Positions 22,204-28,984 of a stretch of 28,984 nt of DNA are shown here, piece by piece. Source of the DNA: Oscillospiraceae bacterium (GTDB lineage: Bacteria; Bacillota; Clostridia; Oscillospirales; Ruminococcaceae); assembly GCA_016303195.1 (NCBI GenBank), contig JAEDMD010000002.1:1-28984 (forward strand), read 5' to 3'. The notes beneath the pieces were generated by a model that saw nothing but the letters and a program-made list of their open reading frames with translations, did not search any database and was not told the origin of the DNA. Within the stretch, counting starts at the first letter, position 1. Each line of letters opens with the position of its first letter. Position numbers and translations under genes: made by a program.

Positions 22204-22231
22204 ATTATACCAAAAATGCAGAGAATGTCAA
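22204..22231 (-). promoter_or_regulatory. Promoter of the hypothetical exported protein gene
   Basis: On the reverse strand TTGACA (22226-22231), a 16-nt spacer ending TTTGG, and TATAAT (22204-22209). Confidence 0.8.
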
Positions 22232-22290
22232 CTGATTCCAATACAAAAACATGGGATTCAATTTTGTGATTAGAAATATTAATCTGTGGT

Positions 22291-22434
22291 TGTGCATGAC
22301 CTGCGCCCTCACACATTGTCATGATAATGACGTTGAATCGTTCATTTAATAAAAATGAAAAGGGCGCTCGGAAAGCGCCCCTACAGATGTGGCTCGTTGC
22401 AAATGAAGCAAGGACCGCCAAAGGCGGCCCCTAC
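22291..22434. repeat. Cluster of dispersed palindromic repeats downstream of malic enzyme
   Basis: Three units: GCATGACCTGCGCCC (22293-22307), AGGGCGCTCGGAAAGCGCCC with CTAC (22361-22384), and AGGACCGCCAAAGGCGGCCC with CTAC (22411-22434). Each is hairpin-forming and two end in CCCCTAC. The 22134-22534 gap otherwise holds only the promoter above and GCTGCGCTCTGCTCGCTCAGC (22512-22532), a hairpin that may help end the malic enzyme transcript. Confidence 0.75.
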
Positions 22435-22534
22435 ATATACTATTACAAGCCGTCGAGCGACCTGAAACTCATCGCATTGGAAGAAGTAAGCGAGTTTACG
22501 AGCGAATCGTGGCTGCGCTCTGCTCGCTCAGCAG

Positions 22535-23710
22535 TTATATTCTTGCTACGCCTGTATCCTTAGCAGCCTGAGCAACTGCCTTAGCTACTGCCTGAGCAAC
22601 TGTCTTGTCCAGTGCGCTTGGGATGATATAGTCTGCGCTGAGCTTATCATCTGTTACGAATGAAGCGATTGCCTTTGCAGCAGCTATCTTCATTTCGTCA
22701 TTGATATCACTTGCACGTACATCGAGAGCGCCACGGAAGATGCCGGGGAATGCAAGTACATTGTTGATCTGGTTCGGGAAGTCGCTTCTGCCTGTACCAA
22801 CAACTGCTGCGCCTGCTGCCTTAGCTTCGTCAGGCATGATCTCAGGTGTAGGATTAGCCATCGGGAAGATGATAGGATCTTTAGCCATTGACTTTACCAT
22901 CTCAGGTGTTACGCATCCGGGAGCGGATACACCGATGAATACGTCAGCGCCCTTGATAACTTCTTCAAGGCTGCCCTTTCTCATCTGCTGGTTTGTGATC
23001 TCGGCCATTTCGTCCTTCATGGGGTTCATGCTCTCAGGTCTGCCCTTGTAGATAGCGCCGTTTCTGTCGCAGAGAACAACGTCCTTCAGACCCATAGAGA
23101 TGAGGAGCTTGATGATAGCAATACCTGCTGCGCCTGCACCGCTTGTTACTACTCTTATCTCGTCCAGTTTCTTGCCTACGACTTTGAGAGCGTTGAGCAT
23201 TGCTGCGAGAGTTACTACTGCTGTACCGTGCTGGTCATCGTGGAAGATCGGGATATCACAGCATTCCTTGAGCTGCTTTTCGATCTCGAAGCATCTTGGT
23301 GCGGAGATATCTTCCAGATTTACACCGCCGAATGAACCTGCGAGGAGCTTTACTGTATTAACGATATCGCTTACTTCCTTTGAACGAATGCAAAGCGGGA
23401 TAGCGTCAACATCACCGAATGCCTTGAACAGAGCGCACTTGCCTTCCATAACGGGCATACCTGCCTCAGGGCCGATATCGCCGAGGCCGAGAACTGCTGT
23501 ACCGTCTGTTACTACTGCAACGAGGTTTGAACGTCTTGTAAGCTCGTAGCTCTTGTTAACGTCCTTCTGTATCTCCAGACAAGGCTGTGCAACACCCGGA
23601 GTGTATGCGAGTGAAAGATCATCTCTTGTTTCGAGGGGGGCACGGCAGATAACTTCGATCTTGCCTTCCCATTCGTAGTGCTTCTTCAGGGATTCTTCTG
23701 CGTAATTCAT
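22535..23710 (-). CDS. NAD(P)-dependent malic enzyme (oxaloacetate-decarboxylating malate dehydrogenase)
   Basis: The start is ATG 23710 (MNYAEESLKKHYEWEGKIEV), 9 nt after AAAGGA; the start at 23734 would include that ribosome-binding site. The 391 residues fit the short bacterial malic enzyme: LSLAYTPGVAQPC, DGTAVLGLGDIGPEAGMPVMEGKC with the catalytic Lys, FHDDQHGTA (metal binding), the Rossmann motif SGAGAAGIAI, and FPMANPTPEI and GRSDFPNQINNVLAFPGIFRGALD. It converts malate to pyruvate, CO2 and NAD(P)H. Cofactor choice cannot be read safely. It lies downstream of the dehydrogenase gene on the same strand, with a terminator between them, so partial read-through or a separate promoter is likely. 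Confidence 0.93.
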   Translation of the reverse strand: MNYAEESLKKHYEWEGKIEVICRAPLETRDDLSLAYTPGVAQPCLEIQKDVNKSYELTRRSNLVAVVTDGTAVLGLGDIGPEAGMPVMEGKCALFKAFGDVDAIPLCIRSKEVSDIVNTVKLLAGSFGGVNLEDISAPRCFEIEKQLKECCDIPIFHDDQHGTAVVTLAAMLNALKVVGKKLDEIRVVTSGAGAAGIAIIKLLISMGLKDVVLCDRNGAIYKGRPESMNPMKDEMAEITNQQMRKGSLEEVIKGADVFIGVSAPGCVTPEMVKSMAKDPIIFPMANPTPEIMPDEAKAAGAAVVGTGRSDFPNQINNVLAFPGIFRGALDVRASDINDEMKIAAAKAIASFVTDDKLSADYIIPSALDKTVAQAVAKAVAQAAKDTGVARI

Positions 23711-23812
23711 TGTAAACATTCCTTTCGTTTTCATTGAGCCGTCGGCTCCTGATTTTACTTTTGCTTAAATTATTGATACTGCCGAAAGCGCATGGCTTGC
23801 GGTCTTTGTACA

Positions 23813-23864
23813 TAAAAAGACAGCAGCAAAGCTGACCCGTCGTTATGAGGGAGCTATGCTGCTG
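23813..23864 (-). terminator. Terminator between the dehydrogenase and malic enzyme genes
   Basis: On the reverse strand CAGCAGCATAGCT (23852-23864) pairs with AGCTTTGCTGCTG (23821-23833), one mismatch, followed by TCTTTTT. It would cut or reduce read-through into malic enzyme. Confidence 0.75.
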
Positions 23865-23873
23865 AATATGCTC

Positions 23874-24824
23874 TTAAAACTGGATCTGGTCGATAACTGA
23901 TCTGAGAGCAGCGGCACTTGCACGGAGCTTCTCGATCTCTGTATCTGTCATCTTTGGTGATACTTCTCTTTCGATACCGTTTGAACCGATAACGCATGGG
24001 AGGCTGAGGCATACATCGTCGATGCCGTACTTGCCGTTCATCATTGTTGATACAGTGATGATGTTGTTTGAGTCACGGAGAATGCTGTCGCATATCTTGT
24101 TTACACTCATTGCGATAGCGTAGAAAGTTGCGCCCTTTCTCTTGATAACTTCTGCGCCTGCTGTACGGACTTCGTTGATGATCTCCTCCTCATCGAGGTC
24201 AGCGTGATCCTGATCTGCGCAGTATTCTTCCATAGGGATACCTGCGATATTTGTCAGTGACCACGGGATGAATGAAGAATCGCCGTGTTCGCCGAATACG
24301 TATGCATGGATGCTGTTAGGGCTGAGGCCTACATGGTCAGCGATGATGGAACGGAGTCTTGATGTGTCAAGTGCTGTACCTGAACCGATGACCTGATTTG
24401 GTGAAAGGTCAGTACACTTGAGGATAGTGTATGTAAGGATGTCAACAGGGTTGCTGACAACGACATAAATTGCATCAGGAGCGTACTTAGCGATCTGAGG
24501 CATAACTTCCTTGATGATGTTTACATTGATCTGAGCGAGGTCGAGACGGGTCTGACCGGGCTTTCTTGCGATACCGAGTGTTACAACAACGATATCGGAA
24601 TCCTTTGCATCCTCGTACTCGCCGTCGAATACTTCAACGTTCTCACCGAATGAAACACCCTGACGGATGTCCATAGCTTCACCCTTAGCCTTAGCCTTGT
24701 TGATATCAACAAGAACTATATCTGAACAGGTACCTGCCACAGCGAATGTATAAGCAATAGAAGCGCCGACGTTGCCAGCGCCGAGTATAGTGATCTTAGT
24801 ACCGTTTTTATTTTTCTCTCTCAT
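23874..24824 (-). CDS. mdh: LDH-fold dehydrogenase, probably malate dehydrogenase despite lactate-type sequence
   Basis: 316 residues with ATG 24824 after GGAGG. The Rossmann motif GAGNVGAS is at 15-22, Asp40 fits NAD preference, substrate Arg156 lies in LDTSRLR, and catalytic His180 is in GEHGDS. The substrate-loop reads GIARKPGQTRLDL: aligned to Bacillus LDH (ANQKPGETRLDL), residue 102, Gln in lactate enzymes, is Arg here (Arg87). Gln102Arg is the classic change that turns LDH into a malate dehydrogenase, so oxaloacetate is the likely substrate. The next gene is malic enzyme, giving oxaloacetate to malate to pyruvate, the malate shunt known in Clostridium thermocellum. The rest of the protein (KGATFYAIAM) still resembles LDH, and routine annotation would say L-lactate dehydrogenase. 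Confidence 0.85.
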   Translation of the reverse strand: MREKNKNGTKITILGAGNVGASIAYTFAVAGTCSDIVLVDINKAKAKGEAMDIRQGVSFGENVEVFDGEYEDAKDSDIVVVTLGIARKPGQTRLDLAQINVNIIKEVMPQIAKYAPDAIYVVVSNPVDILTYTILKCTDLSPNQVIGSGTALDTSRLRSIIADHVGLSPNSIHAYVFGEHGDSSFIPWSLTNIAGIPMEEYCADQDHADLDEEEIINEVRTAGAEVIKRKGATFYAIAMSVNKICDSILRDSNNIITVSTMMNGKYGIDDVCLSLPCVIGSNGIEREVSPKMTDTEIEKLRASAAALRSVIDQIQF

Positions 24825-24914
24825 TGGTTAGAGCCTCCGTAGAACTATATTATCCGCATTGCAGAAACAAATGCCCTGCGTACACAAACAATCATCATGC
24901 GGACTTACATATTT

Positions 24915-24943
24915 ATTATAAAGGCGGACGGGAAAAATATCAA
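24915..24943 (-). promoter_or_regulatory. Promoter of the dehydrogenase gene
   Basis: On the reverse strand TTGATA (24938-24943), a 17-nt spacer, and TATAAT (24915-24920), about 90 bp before the start codon. Confidence 0.75.
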
Positions 24944-25037
24944 GCAAAATAACGCTGTTTCTTAAAAAATCGTAAATTCATACAAAACACGGCTGATATC
25001 AACAATTTTTTTATCATCATTCGTTACTGCCGTCTAA

Positions 25038-25056
25038 CGTCAGATCGGTTCTGACG
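25038..25056. promoter_or_regulatory. Inverted repeat CGTCAGA-N5-TCTGACG upstream of argG
   Basis: A perfect 7-bp inverted repeat with a 5-nt centre, in the gap between two divergent genes, ~80 bp before the argG promoter. It shares CTGAC/GTCAG arms with TGCTGACA at 25065-25072 and with the palindrome at 25182-25198. Confidence 0.5.
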
Positions 25057-25070
25057 CTTCAAAGTGCTGA

Positions 25071-25130
25071 CATGAATATTATTCGTAAGATTTGGAATAT
25101 TTTCTTCAAAAATGAATATTTATGCAAAAA
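25071..25130 (+). promoter_or_regulatory. Two candidate ArgR (AhrC) ARG boxes upstream of argG
   Basis: CATGAATATTATTCGTAAG (25071-25089) and AATGAATATTTATGCAAAA (25111-25129) resemble the Gram-positive ARG box (CATGAATAAAAATKCAAKT). They lie exactly 40 bp apart, about four DNA turns, the second directly before the -35. This is the expected layout for arginine repression of argG. Confidence 0.65.
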
Positions 25131-25133
25131 CTC

Positions 25134-25161
25134 TTGACATTCTTTCTATTGAGTGTATAAT
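25134..25161 (+). promoter_or_regulatory. argG promoter
   Basis: TTGACA (25134-25139), a 16-nt spacer, TATAAT (25156-25161): consensus boxes 60 bp before the start codon. Confidence 0.9.
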
Positions 25162-25181
25162 AGAACTATGTTGAAAATTAT

Positions 25182-25198
25182 TGCTGACAGTGTCAGCA
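25182..25198. promoter_or_regulatory. Palindrome TGCTGACA-G-TGTCAGCA in the argG leader
   Basis: A perfect 8-bp palindrome around one base, 20 bp after the -10 box, so within the transcribed leader. It could be a repressor site or a small RNA hairpin. Confidence 0.6.
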
Positions 25199-25222
25199 TT
25201 TATATTCAGGAGGTAATTCATC

Positions 25223-26458
25223 ATGGCTAACAAAAAAGATATCAAGAAGGTAGTTCTCGCATATTCAGGCGGTCTGGATACATCTATCATTATCCCGTGG
25301 CTCAAGGAAAACTACAACAATCCTGAGATCATCGCTGTTTCAGGTGACGTTGGACAGGGCACAGAGCTTGACGGTCTTGAGGAAAAGGCTATCAAGACAG
25401 GCGCTTCAAAGCTCATCGTTGCTGACCTGAAGGAAGAATTCATTCAGGATTACGTTTATCCTACTGTTCAGGCAGGAGCTATCTATGAGAACAGATATAT
25501 GCTCGGTACTTCTTTCGCTCGTCCTATCATCGCAAAGCGTATCGCTGAGATCGCTCTTGAGGAAGGCGCTGACGCTATCTGCCACGGCTGTACAGGCAAG
25601 GGCAACGATCAGGTAAGATTCGAGCTTGCTATCAAGGCTTTCGCTCCTGAAATGGCTATCATCGCTCCATGGAGAGAATGGGATATCAAGAGCCGTGATG
25701 AGGAGATCGACTACGCTGAGGCTCACAACATCCCTCTGAAGATAAGCCGTGAGACAAATTACTCAAAGGATAAGAACATCTGGCACCTTTCACACGAAGG
25801 TCTTGATCTTGAAGATCCTGCAAATGAGCCACAGTATGAGAAGAAGGGCTTCCTCGAAATGGGCGTTTCTCCTATTGATGCTCCTGACAAGCCAACTTAC
25901 ATCACTCTCCACTTCGAGAAGGGTGTTCCTACTCAGCTTGACGGCAAGACACTCAACGGCGTTGAGATGGTTTCAGCTCTTAACAAGCTGGGCGGTGAGA
26001 ACGGTATCGGTCTTGCTGACCTCGTTGAGAACCGTCTCGTTGGCATGAAGTCAAGAGGCGTTTACGAAACTCCCGGCGGTGCTATCCTTTACCACGCTCA
26101 CGAAGTTCTCGAAACTATCTGCCTCGACAAGGAAACTGCAAGGATCAAGCAGTACCTCGGCATCAAGTTCGCTGATATCGTTTACAACGGTCAGTGGTAC
26201 ACTCCTCTCCGTGAAGCAATGAGCGCTTTCGTTTCAAAGACTCAGGAGAGAGTTACCGGCGACGTTAAGCTCAAGCTCTACAAGGGCAACATCATCAACG
26301 CAGGCGTTACTTCACCATACACTCTCTATGATGAGGAAGTTGCTACATTCGATGAGGATGAGGTTTACAATCAGGCTGATGCAGCAGGCTTCATCAACCT
26401 GTTCGGTCTCCCGATAAAGGTCAAGGCTCAGCTCGATAAGAAGAGAGAGAACAAGTAA
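25223..26458 (+). CDS. argG: Argininosuccinate synthase
   Basis: ATG 25223 follows AGGAGGT. The 411 residues are the usual ArgG length. The ATP-binding PP-loop AYSGGLDTS is at 13-21; [17 protein letters not shown] (here [17 protein letters not shown]) and EGLDLEDP follow, with [11 protein letters not shown] later. It joins citrulline and aspartate using ATP to give argininosuccinate, the substrate of ArgH encoded 1.1 kb downstream. The codon pattern is strongly biased (ctc, gct, atc), suggesting high expression. Tandem ARG-box-like sites and a consensus promoter precede it; a terminator-like hairpin follows. Confidence 0.98.
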   Translation: MANKKDIKKVVLAYSGGLDTSIIIPWLKENYNNPEIIAVSGDVGQGTELDGLEEKAIKTGASKLIVADLKEEFIQDYVYPTVQAGAIYENRYMLGTSFARPIIAKRIAEIALEEGADAICHGCTGKGNDQVRFELAIKAFAPEMAIIAPWREWDIKSRDEEIDYAEAHNIPLKISRETNYSKDKNIWHLSHEGLDLEDPANEPQYEKKGFLEMGVSPIDAPDKPTYITLHFEKGVPTQLDGKTLNGVEMVSALNKLGGENGIGLADLVENRLVGMKSRGVYETPGGAILYHAHEVLETICLDKETARIKQYLGIKFADIVYNGQWYTPLREAMSAFVSKTQERVTGDVKLKLYKGNIINAGVTSPYTLYDEEVATFDEDEVYNQADAAGFINLFGLPIKVKAQLDKKRENK

Positions 26459-26482
26459 TTATTCAGGCAACTGATTTTTTCG

Positions 26483-26516
26483 CAGGCAGGGGAGCCTATC
26501 TCCTGCCTGTTATGAT
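26483..26516 (+). terminator. Terminator-like hairpin after argG
   Basis: CAGGCAGGGGAG (26483-26494) pairs with CTCCTGCCTG (26500-26509) with a two-base bulge, followed by TTATGATTT. The T-run is interrupted, so some read-through to the next genes is likely. Confidence 0.6.
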
Positions 26517-26555
26517 TTAATGTAATTCGGAATTAAAAAAGAGGGGGGAATAAAC

Positions 26556-26975
26556 ATGGTAAAAGTTAGACTTATGACAGTCAATGACTGGGACGGCGTA
26601 AATGAGTGCTGGACTGACCATGAGGGGACAAACCCTGTTGATGACAGCGCTGAGGGCTTCACAAGATACCTGAAACGCAATCCCACAACCAGCTTTGTTG
26701 CCGAGGATGACGGAAAGATCATAGGAACTATCCTTGCAGGTCATGACGGCAGACGAGGTATCTTTCACCATGTTGTTGTTGCTCCCGGATACAGAAAACA
26801 GGGCATTGGAAAAATGCTCGTCAACAGCGCTGCGGAGGCGCTGAGAAAAGAAGATATACACAAGGTCCTGCTCGTTGTTTTCACACATAACGAGAATGGA
26901 AATCAGTTCTGGGAGCATATGGGCTTCACTGAGAGAACAGACCTTGTTTACCGTAATAAATACATTGAAATATGA
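26556..26975 (+). CDS. GNAT-family N-acetyltransferase
   Basis: ATG 26556 follows GAGGGGGG. The 139 residues have the GNAT fold: an N-terminal VRLMTVNDWDGVNECW strand-helix, SFVAEDDGKIIGTILAGHDGRRGIFHHVVVAPGYRKQGIGKMLVNSA with the acetyl-CoA pyrophosphate loop (RKQGIG), then KVLLVVFTHNENGNQFWEHMGF. It would transfer an acetyl group from acetyl-CoA to an amine; the substrate cannot be told. The stop overlaps the deaminase ATG (ATGA), so the two are coupled. Placement between argG and argH does not by itself make it an ArgA/ArgJ enzyme. Confidence 0.9.
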   Translation: MVKVRLMTVNDWDGVNECWTDHEGTNPVDDSAEGFTRYLKRNPTTSFVAEDDGKIIGTILAGHDGRRGIFHHVVVAPGYRKQGIGKMLVNSAAEALRKEDIHKVLLVVFTHNENGNQFWEHMGFTERTDLVYRNKYIEI

Positions 26976-27415
26976 ATAAATACATGAAAACAGCCATCGA
27001 CGAGGCAAGAACAGGCATCAGTGAAGGTCACGGCGGCCCTTTCGGATGCGTTATCGTAAAGGATGGCAAGGTAGTCGGTCAGGGACATAACGAAGTCGTA
27101 AAGCAGAAAGACCCCACCTGTCACGGCGAGGTAATGGCTATACGCAATGCCTGTAAAAATCTCGGCACTTACGACCTGAGCGGCTGTGAACTCTATACCA
27201 CCGCCGAACCCTGCCCCATGTGCAGAGGTGCGATACTCTGGGCAAATATAAGCAGGGTCTACTATGGATGCAATATCACCGATACCGACCGTATCGGTTT
27301 CAGAGATAAGGTATTCTATGAGGGCGAAAATGATATCTCCGAGGAACTTGACCGTCAGGAGTGTCTGGAAGTCTTTGAGGAATACGTTACAATAAAGGAT
27401 AAGAAACAATATTAA
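26972..27415 (+). CDS. Nucleoside/guanine deaminase family enzyme (GuaD-like)
   Basis: Overlaps the GNAT gene by 4 bp. The 147 residues carry the cytidine-deaminase-fold zinc site: CHGEVMAIRNAC (His ligand, Glu proton shuttle) and EPCPMCRGAILWA (two Cys ligands), after GGPFGCVIVKDGKVVGQGHNEV. Overall similarity in pattern is closest to Bacillus GuaD, which deaminates guanine to xanthine and is ~156 residues long, including the CxLxTxxEPCPMCxGAI core and a Gly-Phe (IGF) segment near 109. tRNA-adenosine deaminase is less likely because the typical TadA C-terminus is missing. The stop is taken up by the start of a 140-bp inverted repeat. Confidence 0.85.
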   Translation: MNKYMKTAIDEARTGISEGHGGPFGCVIVKDGKVVGQGHNEVVKQKDPTCHGEVMAIRNACKNLGTYDLSGCELYTTAEPCPMCRGAILWANISRVYYGCNITDTDRIGFRDKVFYEGENDISEELDRQECLEVFEEYVTIKDKKQY

Positions 27416-27552
27416 TGCGTAATGCTTAATTCGTAATGCGTAATTTCGGTGTCCACTTCGTGGACGAATTTTAATAATTGTTTTTAATATTTTCAATTTG
27501 TGAGCGAATGCGAACACAATAATTACGAATTACGCATTACGAATTACGAATT
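27413..27552. repeat. 140-bp inverted-repeat element (MITE-like) between the deaminase gene and argH
   Basis: The left arm (27413-27445, TAATGCGTAATGCTTAATTC...) and right arm (27520-27552) are reverse complements over ~32 bp with about five differences, nearly all G/T. Arms consist of a repeated CGTAAT unit. The centre has GTCCAC-TTC-GTGGAC. It supplies the deaminase stop codon and ends ~7 bp before the argH ribosome-binding site. There is no ORF inside. Confidence 0.8.
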
Positions 27553-27573
27553 GGTATAAAGGAGAAATAAACT

Positions 27574-28953
27574 ATGGCAGATATGATGTGGGCAGGAAGA
27601 TTTTCAAAGCAGGTCGATGCAGGTGTCAATGCTTTCAATTCTTCAATTGCCTTTGACGGACGTATGTACCGCCACGATATACAGGGCAGTATCGCCCACG
27701 CTACTATGCTGGGAGACTGCGGGATTATCACAAAGGAGGACAGCCTTACCATTATTGAAGGGCTGAAAGGCATCCTTGCTGATATCGATTCGGGCAAACT
27801 GGAACTCGACCCCAATGCTGAGGATATCCATATGTTCGTTGAGGCTGAGCTGACAAAGCGCCTCGGCGATGTGGGAAAGAGACTCCATACCTCACGTTCA
27901 AGAAACGATCAGGTAGCTGTTGACCTCCGCCTTTATCTCCGTGACCAGATAACCGAGATATACGACATGGTAAAGGAACTTGCTGTTACTCTCGTTAAAA
28001 TGGCTAAAGAGCATACAGAAACTATCATGCCCGGTTATACTCATCTCCAGAGAGCCCAGCCTATCACTCTCGCTCATCATCTCATGGCTTATGTATGGAT
28101 GCTTCTCCGTGATATGGAGAGACTTCAGGACGCAGGCAAGAGAATGAACTACTGCCCTCTCGGAAGCGGCGCTCTTGCAGGTACTACCTACAAGACCAAC
28201 CGACAGCAGACCTCCGACCTTCTCGGATTCACTGCTCCTATGCCAAACAGCCTTGACGGTGTTTCCGACAGAGATTACTGCGTTGAGCTTTGCTGTGCCC
28301 TTTCTCTCCTCATGACACACCTTTCAAGATTTTCCGAGGAAATAATCATGTGGTGTTCATGGGAATTCAAATTCGTTGAACTGGATGACGCTTTTGCTAC
28401 GGGTTCATCCATCATGCCTCAGAAGAAGAATCCCGATGTTACCGAGCTTATCCGTGGCAAGACAGGCAGAGTGAACGGTGACCTCGTTACACTTCTCACC
28501 ATGATGAAGGGTCTGCCTCTTGCATACAACAAGGATATGCAGGAGGACAAGGAAGCTATTTTCGACGCTGTTGACAATGTTAAGCTCTGCGTAAAGACCT
28601 TCACTCCTATGCTTGCAACTATGCGTGTTATCAAGGAGAATATGAGAAATGCCGCTGCAAAGGGATTCATCAACGCTACGGACTGTGCTGACTACCTCGT
28701 TAAAAAGGGTATGCCTTTCCGTGACGCTTACAAGATAACAGGTACTCTCGTTGCTCAGTGCATCGAAAAAGGCCTTACTCTCGAAACTCTCCCTATCGCC
28801 GATTATCAGGCTATGACAGACCTCTTTACCGAGGATGTTTACGAAGCTATCAGTCTTGATACCTGCGTAAGAGAGAGAAAGTCCGAGGGCGGCCCGTCTC
28901 CCGAAGCTGTAAAGAAGCAGATCGCTCTTGCTGAGAAGGCTCTGGGAATCTGA
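27574..28953 (+). CDS. argH: Argininosuccinate lyase
   Basis: ATG 27574 follows AAAGGAG. 459 residues, normal ArgH length. It belongs to the fumarase/aspartase superfamily: MWAGRFSKQVD at the start, the EDIHMFVE and LHTSRSRNDQVAVDLRL regions, TIMPGYTHLQRAQPITLAHH, and the signature GSSIMPQKKNPD at 277-288 with the mobile catalytic Ser. It splits argininosuccinate to arginine and fumarate, the last step of arginine synthesis. It lies downstream of argG but is separated by two unrelated genes and a repeat element; no consensus promoter was found right before it, though the repeat arms are AT-rich. Confidence 0.98.
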   Translation: MADMMWAGRFSKQVDAGVNAFNSSIAFDGRMYRHDIQGSIAHATMLGDCGIITKEDSLTIIEGLKGILADIDSGKLELDPNAEDIHMFVEAELTKRLGDVGKRLHTSRSRNDQVAVDLRLYLRDQITEIYDMVKELAVTLVKMAKEHTETIMPGYTHLQRAQPITLAHHLMAYVWMLLRDMERLQDAGKRMNYCPLGSGALAGTTYKTNRQQTSDLLGFTAPMPNSLDGVSDRDYCVELCCALSLLMTHLSRFSEEIIMWCSWEFKFVELDDAFATGSSIMPQKKNPDVTELIRGKTGRVNGDLVTLLTMMKGLPLAYNKDMQEDKEAIFDAVDNVKLCVKTFTPMLATMRVIKENMRNAAAKGFINATDCADYLVKKGMPFRDAYKITGTLVAQCIEKGLTLETLPIADYQAMTDLFTEDVYEAISLDTCVRERKSEGGPSPEAVKKQIALAEKALGI

Positions 28954-28954
28954 T

Positions 28955-28984
28955 ATGAGCAAAAAGGATATAACTTTTATTATC
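28955..28984 (+). CDS. Start of a further gene, cut by the window edge
   Basis: ATG 28955, one base after the argH stop, reads MSKKDITFII to the last base. A Shine-Dalgarno-like GAGAAGG is within the argH end. Too short to identify; another arg gene is plausible by position only. Confidence 0.35.
   Translation, partial: MSKKDITFII

Noticed and set aside
1-28984. CRISPR arrays, rRNA and common riboswitches
   Set aside because: I looked for regularly spaced 20-40 bp repeats, rRNA motifs and well-known riboswitch cores and saw none.

Overview
The window looks like chromosome from an anaerobic, low-to-mid GC member of the Clostridia, most likely Ruminococcus or a close Oscillospiraceae relative. 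The pointers are sporulation genes (spoVAD, spoVAE), the [FeFe]-hydrogenase maturase HydF, a malic enzyme beside an LDH-fold dehydrogenase, an arginine cluster with ARG-box-like sites, Shine-Dalgarno motifs before nearly every gene, and many short GTAGGG...CCCTAC palindromic repeats between genes. The genus is an inference from gene content, not from a marker gene.

Bases 1 to about 10.4 kb are the right-hand part of an integrated mobilizable element. From left to right it holds: an operon cut by the window edge (zinc-ribbon amidoligase, a 59-residue helix protein, a class II glutamine amidotransferase, a small serine recombinase); a reverse-strand HipA-like kinase gene broken by a frameshift and flanked by 52-53 bp direct repeats; an AT-rich orphan gene; a D5/P4-type replication helicase; a probable oriT; a MobC-like protein and a MOBP relaxase; a small excisionase-like protein; and a tyrosine integrase. 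The integrase lies against the 3' end of a tRNA-Glu gene, the probable attachment site. The other end and any conjugation machinery are outside the window.

From 10.4 to 16.6 kb the host backbone resumes: a tRNA-Met/tRNA-Glu operon with a consensus promoter, an XRE regulator divergent from a coiled-coil membrane gene with an in-frame stop, spoVAD-spoVAE without spoVAC, an exact parS centromere site, and a Ca2+-type P-type ATPase.

From 16.6 to 22.5 kb there are small accessory genes: a short membrane protein whose tail is encoded by a repeat, a SUFU plus SMI1/KNR4 pair that resembles orphan immunity genes, hydF with a DUF2809-like membrane gene, an antitoxin-less mazF with a long hairpin over its ribosome-binding site, and two unknown membrane or exported proteins.

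From 22.5 kb to the end is core metabolism. Malic enzyme sits beside an LDH-fold dehydrogenase with Arg at the classic lactate/malate specificity position, so the pair probably forms a malate shunt (oxaloacetate to malate to pyruvate). Divergent from it are argG and, after a GNAT acetyltransferase, a guanine-deaminase-like enzyme and a 140-bp inverted-repeat element, argH. The first codons of one more gene end the window.
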